From Verrucomicrobiota bacterium JB022 (GTDB lineage Bacteria; Verrucomicrobiota; Verrucomicrobiia; Opitutales; Oceanipulchritudinaceae), in NCBI GenBank assembly GCA_030673845.1, contig JAUTCQ010000024.1, forward strand, positions 55,323 through 119,322: a stretch of DNA of 64,000 nt, written 5' to 3'. Positions 35,021 through 43,633 of the stretch are shown here, one piece after another (the stretch's first letter is position 1; each line of letters begins with the position of its first letter). Made by a program: the position numbers and the translations under genes. Under the pieces are notes generated by a model. The model saw nothing but the letters and a program-made list of their open reading frames with translations, had not been told where the DNA came from and did no database searches.

Positions 35021-38000
35021 ATGAGTAACTGCAATGTCGCGCCCCTGAAGTGGCGCCATCTCTCCCTCCTGTCTGCCCTCATCCTGGTTGGTCCCGGCGC
35101 CTTGCTGGCGCAGCAAACCTCGCCTCGGGATGACGAGCAGGTTTTCGAACTGTCTCCGTTTGAAGTCCAAGCCTCGGAAGACGACGTAGGCTATTACGCC
35201 TCCAGCACGCTGGCTGGCACCCGCATGAATTCGCAACTGAAGGACCTGGCCTCCGCCATCACGGTGGTGACGGCCCAGCAGCTACAAGACACCGCCGCGA
35301 CCGACCTCAACGACGTCTTCCTCTACGAGGCGAGCACCGAAGGCACCCATACCTACACCTCTTTTTCCACCGACCGCAGCGGCGCTGTAACGGACAACAC
35401 CCAACAATCGCCGACGTCTTCCAACCGGATGCGTGGCTTGGGTAGCGTAGACATCGCACGTAACTACTACGTCGGCATCCGCGAGATCCCGCTCGACTCC
35501 TACAATGTGGAGGCCTTGACGATTCAGCGGGGCCCCAACTCCGTGCTCTACGGCCTGGGCAGCCCCTCGGGCCTAGTGAATTCCACCCCTTCCCGCGCGA
35601 ATATCGGCGGCAACAAGGGCAAGGTAGAATTCCGCCTCGGAAGCTGGGGAGATGTCCGGACCTCGTTTGACTACAACGCAACGGTGCTGAAAGACAAGCT
35701 GGCGATCCGCGTCGCCGCCCTCTACCACGACAAAGGCATCCAACAAGAACCGGCTTTCGACCGGACCCGCCGCCAATATGCCACGGTGACCTACGAGCCT
35801 TGGAAGGGGACAACGATCCGCGCCAGCTACGAGCACTACGACAACGAAGCGCAACGCGCTGCCTCCATCACCGCGATGGATCTGGTGACTCCCTGGATCG
35901 AAGCGGGTCGCCCCGCCTGGAACCCCACCACGCTAACCGCAACTTACGACAACGGTCGCACCGAGACCGTGACGAACAACTACGCCTTCTCGACCTGGAC
36001 GCGTTACCCGGAGCTCTACAAGGACCAGATGCCCGGTCTGGCCCCCGACCCGAACATGACCAATGCCATTACCCTGGTCGACCGCGGGCAGGTAATTGGG
36101 CGGTGGCAGGGGCAGCTGGGCACGCGCCGCGACTTGAATCTGGACAGCGAGCCCGGCGGAAAGATCCGCTACTACTTCCCCGGCGTTACCGGCCCAAATC
36201 AGCCCGAGCGTCTCTTCACCTCCGACGGCCCGTATGAACAAAAGTCGGGCGAATTCCCCGGCTACATCACCCCGGGTGTTAGCGACAAGTCGATCTACGA
36301 CTACGAAGAGCTGAATCTGGCAGCCGCCAATTTCTTCGACAGCGAAGGGCACGTCTATGAGTTCTCGCTGGAGCAAAAGATCCTCGACAATCTGTTCGTT
36401 GAGCTGGGCTACCACCGGGAGCAACTCGACCACAATTACATCAACGACTTGTCGTCCGGTAACATGAAGCTGCGGGTGGACGTGAACACCCACAACCTCG
36501 ACGGCACCGTGAACGAGAACTTTGGCCGCCCCTTCATGGACGGGGGCTATGAGCCGCGCTACTACATGCGCGACCAGGAATCCGACACCTGGCGTGGAAC
36601 GGTGGCCTGGAATCTCGATTTTACCGAGAACGACAATAGCCTAATCTCCTGGCTCGGCCGCCACAACATCATGGGGCTCGCCCAATTCAACGAGACCTCT
36701 CAAGAACAGATTGCCTTCACCCCACGGGTCATCACCAAGAACCCGTACTGGATGGACATCAACGCGGACGGAACCTACAAGGAACTGGCCTCGCAGCCCA
36801 ACCCGGTCAAAAACCGGCCCGTGCGCTACTACATGGGCGACAACAGCACCAACGTGCTCTATGGCTCGGGCCAATCCATCCAATACGGCTACTTCCCCAG
36901 CTGGGGAGACTATTACGGCCCAGTTATGCCGAGCGCCCCGCTGCGCCATTTCGTCTGGGACATCAACAGCCCGACGAAGCGTGCGGCGGACCCCTCCTAC
37001 CCCGTTTCCGGTGGCCGCCCGGTGGGCGCCTGGGAGACCAATGAAGCGGACTGGGCCTTCGCGCTGACGGACAACGCCAGCCATGAGCAGCAGAAGCTGA
37101 CTTCCTATGCGACCGCCGTCCAGAGCTTCTTCTGGGAAGACCGCATCGTCACCACCTTGGGTTGGCGCTACGACAAGCTGGAGTCTCGCCAGGCCAAGAA
37201 CCCCGGCAACTCGATCCGCATGGATGAATCGAACGGCTACGCCTACGATGATCCGCTCTGGGGTGCGCGCGACGCCTACATGCTCCTAGACAATTTCCCG
37301 GATGACTGGACGGAAGCAGACGGCACCACCACCACCAAGGGCGTCGTCGTTCACCCGTTCCTGCGCCAGAAGTGGGCCCCGACCTGGCTGGAAGGCTTCA
37401 GCGTCTTCTACAACGAGTCCGATTCGTTTGAGCCCGCCCAAGTGGAATACAACCTGTATGGCGAAATCCTGCCCGACCCGAACGGCGAAGGCCAGGACTA
37501 TGGTTTCACCATGGCGCTGCTCGACAACAAGCTGCACGTAAAGGTGAACTGGTATGAGCAGACTGCCTACAATGCTCGCCATGGAGGCGACACCACCACG
37601 ATGACCCAGCGCCTCCAGCGGATGGAGAACGAAAGCAACTGGGGCGTGATGGACTTTTGGGAATGGAACATCGAGCTGCGCGACGGCCTGCCCTTCGGCA
37701 CGCTCGACTTCTTCGACCCGGCCAACGTTGCCACCCAAGATTATGTTGACGAGCTCTATGAGCTAGCGCGCTATCCGGTAGAGCCCCCTGTGCCGCTGCG
37801 CGATACCACGCAGCGCTTCAATGACGTGCGCAACGTCAAGTCGAAGGGCACGGAGTTCACCATCGACTACAACCCGACCAGCAACCTCAACATCAAGATC
37901 GCCGCCTCCAAGCAGGAGAGCATCATCGAGGGTGCCGCGCCCGCCACTGCCGAATGGGCCGCCCAGCGTTACACTGTCTGGACGACGATGAACAACTACG

Positions 38001-38632
38001 ATGAGTTCGCGCAGTCTCATGGTTTTGGCAACAATCCGCCCGTCGACTGGTGGAACGGCGTGAACCCCGAGAATGGCGAACTCGCCAGCAGCGATCCTGA
38101 GTATCCCTTTACGGCCGGTGACCCAGGCCTTGATCCGCGCAAGCCGGGTCAGGACATCCGCTGGCAGGGTCGCCCGGCTGGCCCCGAAATCACCAACGTC
38201 TGGATCGCCAACGGCCTGAACCTGCTGAAGGAACTCGATGGCAAGCCGACCCCGCAATACCCGGAATGGCGCGCCAGCATCCTGGCCACCTACCGCTTCA
38301 CCGAAGGTCCGCTGCAGGGCTTCATGATCGGGGGCTCCGCCCGCTGGGAAGACAAGAAGGTCGTCGGCTGGGCCGGTGAGCTCGTCAACGGAGAGCTGAA
38401 GTACGACGTGAACCGTCCCTTCCATCAAGATGCAGACATCACCTTCGACATGTGGGCCGCCTACCGCTTCAACATCGGTGAAGATCTCCGCATGAAGGTG
38501 CAGCTGAACGTCCGCGACGTGTTCGAAAGCGGTGGCCTCGAAGCCATCCGCTACAACCCCAACGGCAGCGTCTCGACCTACCGGATTGTCTCGCCGCGCA
38601 CCTACTACATTTCCACTTCACTGGAATTCTAA
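35021..38632 (+). CDS. TonB-dependent receptor (outer-membrane, oligosaccharide-type), 1203 aa
   Basis: A signal peptide (about 1-31, ending LLAQ) precedes ELSPFEVQAS, the N-terminal style of Opitutia receptors. A plug domain follows (LKDLASAITVVTAQQLQDTAATDLNDVF, abbreviated; then LTIQRGPNSVLYGLGSPSGLVN), then a large barrel ending TYYISTSLEF with a terminal Phe, as outer-membrane assembly requires. It is divergent from the LacI gene and next to the pectin operon, so import of pectic oligomers is the likely role. No SusD partner is present, unlike in Bacteroidota. Confidence 0.93.
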   Translation: MSNCNVAPLKWRHLSLLSALILVGPGALLAQQTSPRDDEQVFELSPFEVQASEDDVGYYASSTLAGTRMNSQLKDLASAITVVTAQQLQDTAATDLNDVFLYEASTEGTHTYTSFSTDRSGAVTDNTQQSPTSSNRMRGLGSVDIARNYYVGIREIPLDSYNVEALTIQRGPNSVLYGLGSPSGLVNSTPSRANIGGNKGKVEFRLGSWGDVRTSFDYNATVLKDKLAIRVAALYHDKGIQQEPAFDRTRRQYATVTYEPWKGTTIRASYEHYDNEAQRAASITAMDLVTPWIEAGRPAWNPTTLTATYDNGRTETVTNNYAFSTWTRYPELYKDQMPGLAPDPNMTNAITLVDRGQVIGRWQGQLGTRRDLNLDSEPGGKIRYYFPGVTGPNQPERLFTSDGPYEQKSGEFPGYITPGVSDKSIYDYEELNLAAANFFDSEGHVYEFSLEQKILDNLFVELGYHREQLDHNYINDLSSGNMKLRVDVNTHNLDGTVNENFGRPFMDGGYEPRYYMRDQESDTWRGTVAWNLDFTENDNSLISWLGRHNIMGLAQFNETSQEQIAFTPRVITKNPYWMDINADGTYKELASQPNPVKNRPVRYYMGDNSTNVLYGSGQSIQYGYFPSWGDYYGPVMPSAPLRHFVWDINSPTKRAADPSYPVSGGRPVGAWETNEADWAFALTDNASHEQQKLTSYATAVQSFFWEDRIVTTLGWRYDKLESRQAKNPGNSIRMDESNGYAYDDPLWGARDAYMLLDNFPDDWTEADGTTTTKGVVVHPFLRQKWAPTWLEGFSVFYNESDSFEPAQVEYNLYGEILPDPNGEGQDYGFTMALLDNKLHVKVNWYEQTAYNARHGGDTTTMTQRLQRMENESNWGVMDFWEWNIELRDGLPFGTLDFFDPANVATQDYVDELYELARYPVEPPVPLRDTTQRFNDVRNVKSKGTEFTIDYNPTSNLNIKIAASKQESIIEGAAPATAEWAAQRYTVWTTMNNYDEFAQSHGFGNNPPVDWWNGVNPENGELASSDPEYPFTAGDPGLDPRKPGQDIRWQGRPAGPEITNVWIANGLNLLKELDGKPTPQYPEWRASILATYRFTEGPLQGFMIGGSARWEDKKVVGWAGELVNGELKYDVNRPFHQDADITFDMWAAYRFNIGEDLRMKVQLNVRDVFESGGLEAIRYNPNGSVSTYRIVSPRTYYISTSLEF

Positions 38633-38664
38633 GACCTCCTCTTTGCCTGGTTACTACAGATCTA

Positions 38665-38702
38665 CCCCGGTGGCGCTACGGCGCGCCGGGGTTCTTTGTT
38701 TC
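38665..38702 (+). terminator. Terminator after TonB receptor 1
   Basis: CCCCGG (38665-38670) and CCGGGG (38686-38691) close a GC-rich stem, followed by a T-rich tract (TTCTTTGTTT), 32 bp after the receptor stop. Confidence 0.75.
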
Positions 38703-38758
38703 ATCGGTGGGCGGCGAATAGCGTTGAGATTTGCACCAAAAGGTAATATATATTAGAG

Positions 38759-40300
38759 ATGTTACCCCTTGCCCGCCTCCTTGTTTTGCTGTGCCTGTTC
38801 GCTTCCACTTCCGCCCATGCTGCGGCCTCGCGGCTCTGGGGAATGGAGGGCGAAAACTGGTCGGAGAACAGTCGCCTGCCTGATTTCTCCCGCGCTGGCT
38901 ACCACCAGGGAGAACAAGCTCTCCCGGAGGTCCCGACTGGGGCCAATGTGCGCGACTTCGGTGCAGTGGGCGATGGCAAGGCAGACGACTCGGCGGCAAT
39001 CCAGGCCGCCATTGACGCGACATCCAAAGGCGCCGTCTATTTGCCAGTGGGGCGCTATCTGATTACCCAGCCCCTGTCGATCAAGCGTAGCCAAGTGGTA
39101 TTGCGCGGCGCCGGCCCGGAGCGCACGATCCTGTGGTTCCCCAAGGGCTTGAACGAGATCTTCCCCACCGACGCCAAAACCAGCGAGGGCCGCCCTACCA
39201 CGCCCTACTCTTTCGGCGGCGGCTTTGTCACCATCGAGGGCGATTACCAGAGCGAAGTGCTGACCCCGATCAGCGCCGAAGCCAAACGCGGCGACCGCGC
39301 GGTGAGGGTCGAATCATCCCAAGGGCTCGCGATTGGCCAACGCGTGCGCATCGTCGCACACGAGACCGAGGACCAGAGCCTCAAGACCTACCTCTACAAC
39401 GGCGAACCGGGCGACATCTCGCGCGGCAAGCCCTACGACGCCCGCCAAGTCGTGCGAATCGTGGCCATCGACGGCGATCGGGTGACGCTCGACCGGCCCC
39501 TGCGCTTCCCTACTCGCTCAGAGTGGCAACCGGTAGTCGAACGCTTTGAGCCGACGGTGCGGGAGTCCGGGATCGAGGGCATTGGCTTTCACTTTCCTGC
39601 GGGCCAGTATCAGGGCCATTTCGAGGAAAAGGGTGCCAACGCGATCGAGCTGAAAAATGTGGCCGATTGCTGGGTGCGGGATGTGCGCCTTCACAATGCC
39701 GACCTCGGGATCAACATCATGGCCTACGGCAACACGCTGGAGCAGATCGTGATCACGGCCGATGCCGAGCGGGGGCGCGAAGAGGCGGAGATAACCGCCT
39801 GCACGGGGCACCATGCGATCCAGCTCAAGCACGCAGAGGACAACCTGGTGACGGGCTTCGACCTGCGCACGAGCTACATCCACGACCTCTCACTGGAGCA
39901 CGCATCAGGCAATGTCTTCGCGAACGGGCGCGGCGACAACCTGGCACTCGATCACCACAAGGACACGCCTTTCGAAAACCTGTTTACGGATGTGGATTGC
40001 GGGGCGGGCACGCGCGTCTGGTATCACGGCGGCGGGCGTGGGCTGGGCCTGCCCTGCGCCGGCTGGGGCACGTTTTGGAATCTGCGGGCGGAGCAGCCGG
40101 TAACGCCGCCCAGCCGCGACTTTGGGCCGCCGAGCATGATCTTTGTGGGGCTCGATGGCGTGGAAGAAAGCGAGACCGAAGGCGGTTGGTGGATCGAGGC
40201 AGTCCCAACCGATAAACTGCAGCCTGACAACCTCTATGAGGCCCAACTGGAGCGCCGCTTGCGTGCGCAAAAAAGCCTTCCCCAAGGCGAGGAAGGCTGA
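38759..40300 (+). CDS. Secreted beta-helix protein, pectate-lyase-3/GH28-related fold
   Basis: 513 residues, ATG preceded by AGAG. A signal peptide (about 1-21, ending AHAA) leads into NVRDFGAVGDGKADDSAAIQ, the conserved start of the Pfam Pectate_lyase_3 fold, then right-handed beta-helix strands (AVYLPVGRYLITQPLSIKRS). Many such proteins are lyases or hydrolases of acidic polysaccharides, but catalytic residues could not be assigned, so the activity is open. It lies between the two large TonB receptors. TTACCCC follows the ATG immediately. Confidence 0.85.
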   Translation: MLPLARLLVLLCLFASTSAHAAASRLWGMEGENWSENSRLPDFSRAGYHQGEQALPEVPTGANVRDFGAVGDGKADDSAAIQAAIDATSKGAVYLPVGRYLITQPLSIKRSQVVLRGAGPERTILWFPKGLNEIFPTDAKTSEGRPTTPYSFGGGFVTIEGDYQSEVLTPISAEAKRGDRAVRVESSQGLAIGQRVRIVAHETEDQSLKTYLYNGEPGDISRGKPYDARQVVRIVAIDGDRVTLDRPLRFPTRSEWQPVVERFEPTVRESGIEGIGFHFPAGQYQGHFEEKGANAIELKNVADCWVRDVRLHNADLGINIMAYGNTLEQIVITADAERGREEAEITACTGHHAIQLKHAEDNLVTGFDLRTSYIHDLSLEHASGNVFANGRGDNLALDHHKDTPFENLFTDVDCGAGTRVWYHGGGRGLGLPCAGWGTFWNLRAEQPVTPPSRDFGPPSMIFVGLDGVEESETEGGWWIEAVPTDKLQPDNLYEAQLERRLRAQKSLPQGEEG

Positions 40301-40324
40301 GACGGGGCTGGCGCTCAGGCGGGG

Positions 40325-43300
40325 TTAGAACACGCCTTTGACGCCGAGCTTCCAGATGGTGCCGGTCTTGAGGATGCGCTCGAAGTTGTCTTCGTGGTTG
40401 CGGTAGGTGTAGACCGACGGCTCGTTGGTGATGTTGCGCGCATCAAGGAAGATGCGGTAGCGGCTGCTGAAGGCGTATTCGAGGTTCAAGTCGAGGAAGA
40501 GGCGCTCCTTCTGGTAATACTTGACGTAGGGTGCCGCGAAGTTCCACTGGCCGGTATTTTCATCATAGGCGGCACCGGGAGTGTTGAGGATCTTGCCGGT
40601 GTAGTTGGCGTTGAGGCGCGCCGAGAATTTGCCGATCTCGACGTTGAAGCCGCCGTTGGCGGTCATCTTGGGTGAACCTTGGAAGTTGCGCCAGTCGTCG
40701 TAATCGAGGAAGGTCGCGTTGGCAAAGATGCCGAGGCCGTTGAGCGGCTGTGGCAGGTTGGCGAACTGCTTGTTGAAGTCGAACTCGATCCCGTTGAGTT
40801 TCACCGAGTCACGGGCATTGGTATTGGTGAGCAGCGTGTAGCCGGCATAGGTCGTATCGCCGAGGTAGCCATCTGGCCCGAGGGTGATCTGGCTGCCCGC
40901 CAGGAGGCGGTCTTCCCAAATGCGGTGGAAGGCAGAGACGGAGAACACGCCGACCGGCTCGAAGTACTTTTCGACGGTGAAGTAGAAGGTCTTTGCCCGC
41001 TCCTCTTGGATGTTGGGGTTGGCCGCTGTAATCGTCTTGGCCGTGTCGTCGATCGACGAGATGCCGGGGATGAGGTTGGCGATGTTGGCCCGGGTGACGG
41101 AGTCGTGATAGGAAGCACGCAGGACGAGAGTGTCCGTAAGGTCGTAAGTCAGGTGCAGATACTTGAGCAGCACGTCGACCGAGTCGCCTTCACGAGAGAT
41201 CGGGCGGTCATTCTGGCGGTCGTAGCCGCGCCCGGTTGGAGTCGAGGTCTCGTAGCGCAACCCGGGCGCAACTTCCAGCGAGCCTAGGCTGATGACATCG
41301 GTGAGGTAGGCTCCGAAAATCTCTTCCTCGAAATACCAGTTGTTCTGCCGGCGCTGGGTCCCGTTGTCCGTGGCGCTATCCACAAAATCGCCGGGGTATT
41401 CCCGGTAGCGCTGATAGAGCTGCCAGGGGCTGAGGGGGTGGATGCCGTCGAGGTTGGTGCCGACGTCGAAGTCCATCGTGTAGTTGTGCTGCACGTAGTC
41501 CGCCGGGTTGGGGTCGTCAGCCGTGCCGAGCACCCCGTCGGGGCCGGTAAAGCTGGTGCGCAGGGCGCCATAGCGGTGCACCTCCAGCTCGCGCCGATTG
41601 TAGAGCACGCCGTATTTCAACTGTTGCGGCAGGCTCCAGTTGCGCCAGTCGTGGACCACGTCGATGCGGCTGGTCGACTGGACGTCTTCGGAGTTGCGCT
41701 CGTGCCAGGCCAGGGACTGGGCTCCACCCTGGAAGTTGTAGTTGGAGTGGTCGCGCCAGTCGGGGCCCGATAGCTGGGTAAACTGCAGGCCGGTATCGCC
41801 CTCAAAATCGCGGTCCCAACGCCACGAAATGTTATCGAGGCGCACGGCATAGTCGGTGAAGTGACCGTTCTCGAAGTTCTCGTACCAGTTGCGGGCCTTG
41901 CCCCAGTTGACGCGCCCGGTGATGGTGAGGTTGTCGTGCTGGTATTCGAGGCCGGCGGTAAAGATCGTGGTGTCGCCCAGCTTCTCCATAAACTGGTTGG
42001 AGTCAATGTCGATGGAGCCATTGGCGACCGTCTGGCTGGTCATGGAATATTCCTGATCCAGATCGTAGCCGAAGTTGGGAGCTTCCTGATCGGGCCGCAG
42101 GCTGATCGTGCGGTTGTAGAACATCGACTCGTATTTGCTGAGGTCGGCCCGGAAGAAGGCGGTCAGGCGGTCGGAGAAGCGGTAGTCGATGCGGCCGTAG
42201 TAGTTGCTGCGCTGGGTGGGCTTGGGCCCGTCCTGCAGCCAGATCCAGTTGTAGACGGGGATCTCGGTGTCGTTGTCGTTCGGGTTGGTGTTGTAGTCGT
42301 TGGCCCAGAGCCAGATGTGCTTTTGCGCGGCGATGGTGTGGTGGTTGCTGGTGCCGAGGACCACGCCAAGGTCTCCATCCATGAACACGTTGGAGTATTC
42401 GAGCGAATAGTTGGGCAGCAGCTTGTAGTGCTTGTCGCTGTCCCAGCCTTCCGTCTGCTGGAGCGAGGCGTAATAGGAGTTGGTGGCGAGGCCGAGGGAG
42501 TATTCGATGTGCTCGCCGTCGCGGTCGAACGCGCTCTTCGTCACGAGGTTGACGGTGCCGGAGAGGGCCGAGGGCTGATCGGGGGTAGGCGTCTTGGTCA
42601 GCGCGACCATTTCGACGCTGTCCATCGAAAGCTGCTCAAACTCGAAGGTACGGCCGGTGGCGATATTGGACGAGCCGGCGTTGGGCACGAAGAGCCCTTC
42701 GAGCAGCACGTTGCCGTATTGGGGAGCGAGGCCGCTGATGCGCACGGCCCGGGCGTCGGCCTCCACGTAGTCGAGCGAGACCCCGGGCATGAGCTTGAGA
42801 AACTCACCCGCGTTGCCTTCGGAAATGTTGCCGAGCGAATCGGCGGCAATGACCTTTTGCGGGTTGATCGCCACCTTCTGCTCCATGATCGCGAGGGCGT
42901 TGCCGGAGCGGACTTCGCTGGAAATCTCGAAGGCTTCGAGGTCGACGATGTCGTCCTCGTCCGCCGAGGGTGTGGCGGCAAAGGCGCTGCGGAGGGTGAA
43001 GTTGGCGGTAGCGGTTTCGCCGGGCGTCACCTCGACGGTCTGCTCCGTCGTTTCGAGGCCCGAATAGGCGGCGCGAATCGTGACGGTGCCGGCCGGGACA
43101 CCCGAGATCACGTAGTTGCCGCCCGAAGTGGAGAGCACTTCCTGATTGCTCCCTACCACCGTGACGATGGCGTTGCGGACGTAGGCCTGGGTGGAGGCGT
43201 TCTGGACCCGCCCGCGGACGGTGCCGGTCTCCTGCGCCAAGAGCAGGCTGGGTGAAAGCAGACACAGGATCGAGAGGCAGGCGAAAAGCAGGCGCACGGC

Positions 43301-43339
43301 CCACTGCCCCGCCGGTAAGGGCGTCGGGAGTATTTTCAT
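40325..43339 (-). CDS. TonB-dependent receptor with N-terminal carboxypeptidase-like domain, 1004 aa
   Basis: A signal peptide (about 1-36, ending LLAQ) precedes a carboxypeptidase-regulatory-like beta-sandwich (TVRGRVQNASTQAYVRNA, about 38-118), the plug (NAGEFLKLMPGVSLDYV, RISGLAPQYGNVLLEGLF) and a barrel ending IWKLGVKGVF. This layout is typical of TonB receptors for glycans. It lies beside the PL7 alginate lyase gene on the same strand but separated by a terminator; alginate or pectin oligomers are the plausible cargo. TTACCCC lies 20 nt upstream of the ATG. Confidence 0.93.
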   Translation of the reverse strand: MKILPTPLPAGQWAVRLLFACLSILCLLSPSLLLAQETGTVRGRVQNASTQAYVRNAIVTVVGSNQEVLSTSGGNYVISGVPAGTVTIRAAYSGLETTEQTVEVTPGETATANFTLRSAFAATPSADEDDIVDLEAFEISSEVRSGNALAIMEQKVAINPQKVIAADSLGNISEGNAGEFLKLMPGVSLDYVEADARAVRISGLAPQYGNVLLEGLFVPNAGSSNIATGRTFEFEQLSMDSVEMVALTKTPTPDQPSALSGTVNLVTKSAFDRDGEHIEYSLGLATNSYYASLQQTEGWDSDKHYKLLPNYSLEYSNVFMDGDLGVVLGTSNHHTIAAQKHIWLWANDYNTNPNDNDTEIPVYNWIWLQDGPKPTQRSNYYGRIDYRFSDRLTAFFRADLSKYESMFYNRTISLRPDQEAPNFGYDLDQEYSMTSQTVANGSIDIDSNQFMEKLGDTTIFTAGLEYQHDNLTITGRVNWGKARNWYENFENGHFTDYAVRLDNISWRWDRDFEGDTGLQFTQLSGPDWRDHSNYNFQGGAQSLAWHERNSEDVQSTSRIDVVHDWRNWSLPQQLKYGVLYNRRELEVHRYGALRTSFTGPDGVLGTADDPNPADYVQHNYTMDFDVGTNLDGIHPLSPWQLYQRYREYPGDFVDSATDNGTQRRQNNWYFEEEIFGAYLTDVISLGSLEVAPGLRYETSTPTGRGYDRQNDRPISREGDSVDVLLKYLHLTYDLTDTLVLRASYHDSVTRANIANLIPGISSIDDTAKTITAANPNIQEERAKTFYFTVEKYFEPVGVFSVSAFHRIWEDRLLAGSQITLGPDGYLGDTTYAGYTLLTNTNARDSVKLNGIEFDFNKQFANLPQPLNGLGIFANATFLDYDDWRNFQGSPKMTANGGFNVEIGKFSARLNANYTGKILNTPGAAYDENTGQWNFAAPYVKYYQKERLFLDLNLEYAFSSRYRIFLDARNITNEPSVYTYRNHEDNFERILKTGTIWKLGVKGVF

Positions 43340-43393
43340 GGAGACGAACTGGTTTGAGGGGGGTAACGGGTAGGCTCCCTGGCAGGTCGTCTC
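43340..43393. repeat. Inverted repeat just upstream of TonB receptor 2
   Basis: GGAGACGA (43340-43347) and TCGTCTCC (43387-43394) are perfectly complementary over 8 bp with a 39-nt interval containing GGGGTAA. It starts at the base before the ATG, so it could form an RNA stem at the ribosome site. The rest of the 294-bp gap to 43633 shows only a terminator. Confidence 0.4.
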
Positions 43394-43577
43394 CCTACTG
43401 CGGATGGGCCGCGCGTGAGGAGCATCACGGCCAGGAAAGCGAACCTGTTTCGTCTAGAATCGCTTCAAAATCAAAGGCTACCATTTCTGACTGTAATACA
43501 TTAAAGCAGAATTCCTAATGACTAGGAGCCAATCCTTCAGGCCGTGCCAAAAGTTTACTTTACCCAACGTTATCACG

Positions 43578-43606
43578 CAAAAAGCCTCCGGTAGGTACCG
43601 GAGGCT
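43578..43606 (-). terminator. Terminator after the PL7 alginate lyase gene
   Basis: Arms 43583-43593 and 43596-43606 (AGCCTCCGGTA and its complement) form a perfect 11-bp stem. On the minus strand it is followed by TTTTT, 28 bp past the PL7 stop. Confidence 0.9.
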
Positions 43607-43633
43607 GAAGCAAACGTAACGTTGGCGAACCGA

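Noticed and set aside
41861..43255. 464-codon open frame antisense to TonB receptor 2
   Set aside because: Shadow of the receptor; no recognisable domain.
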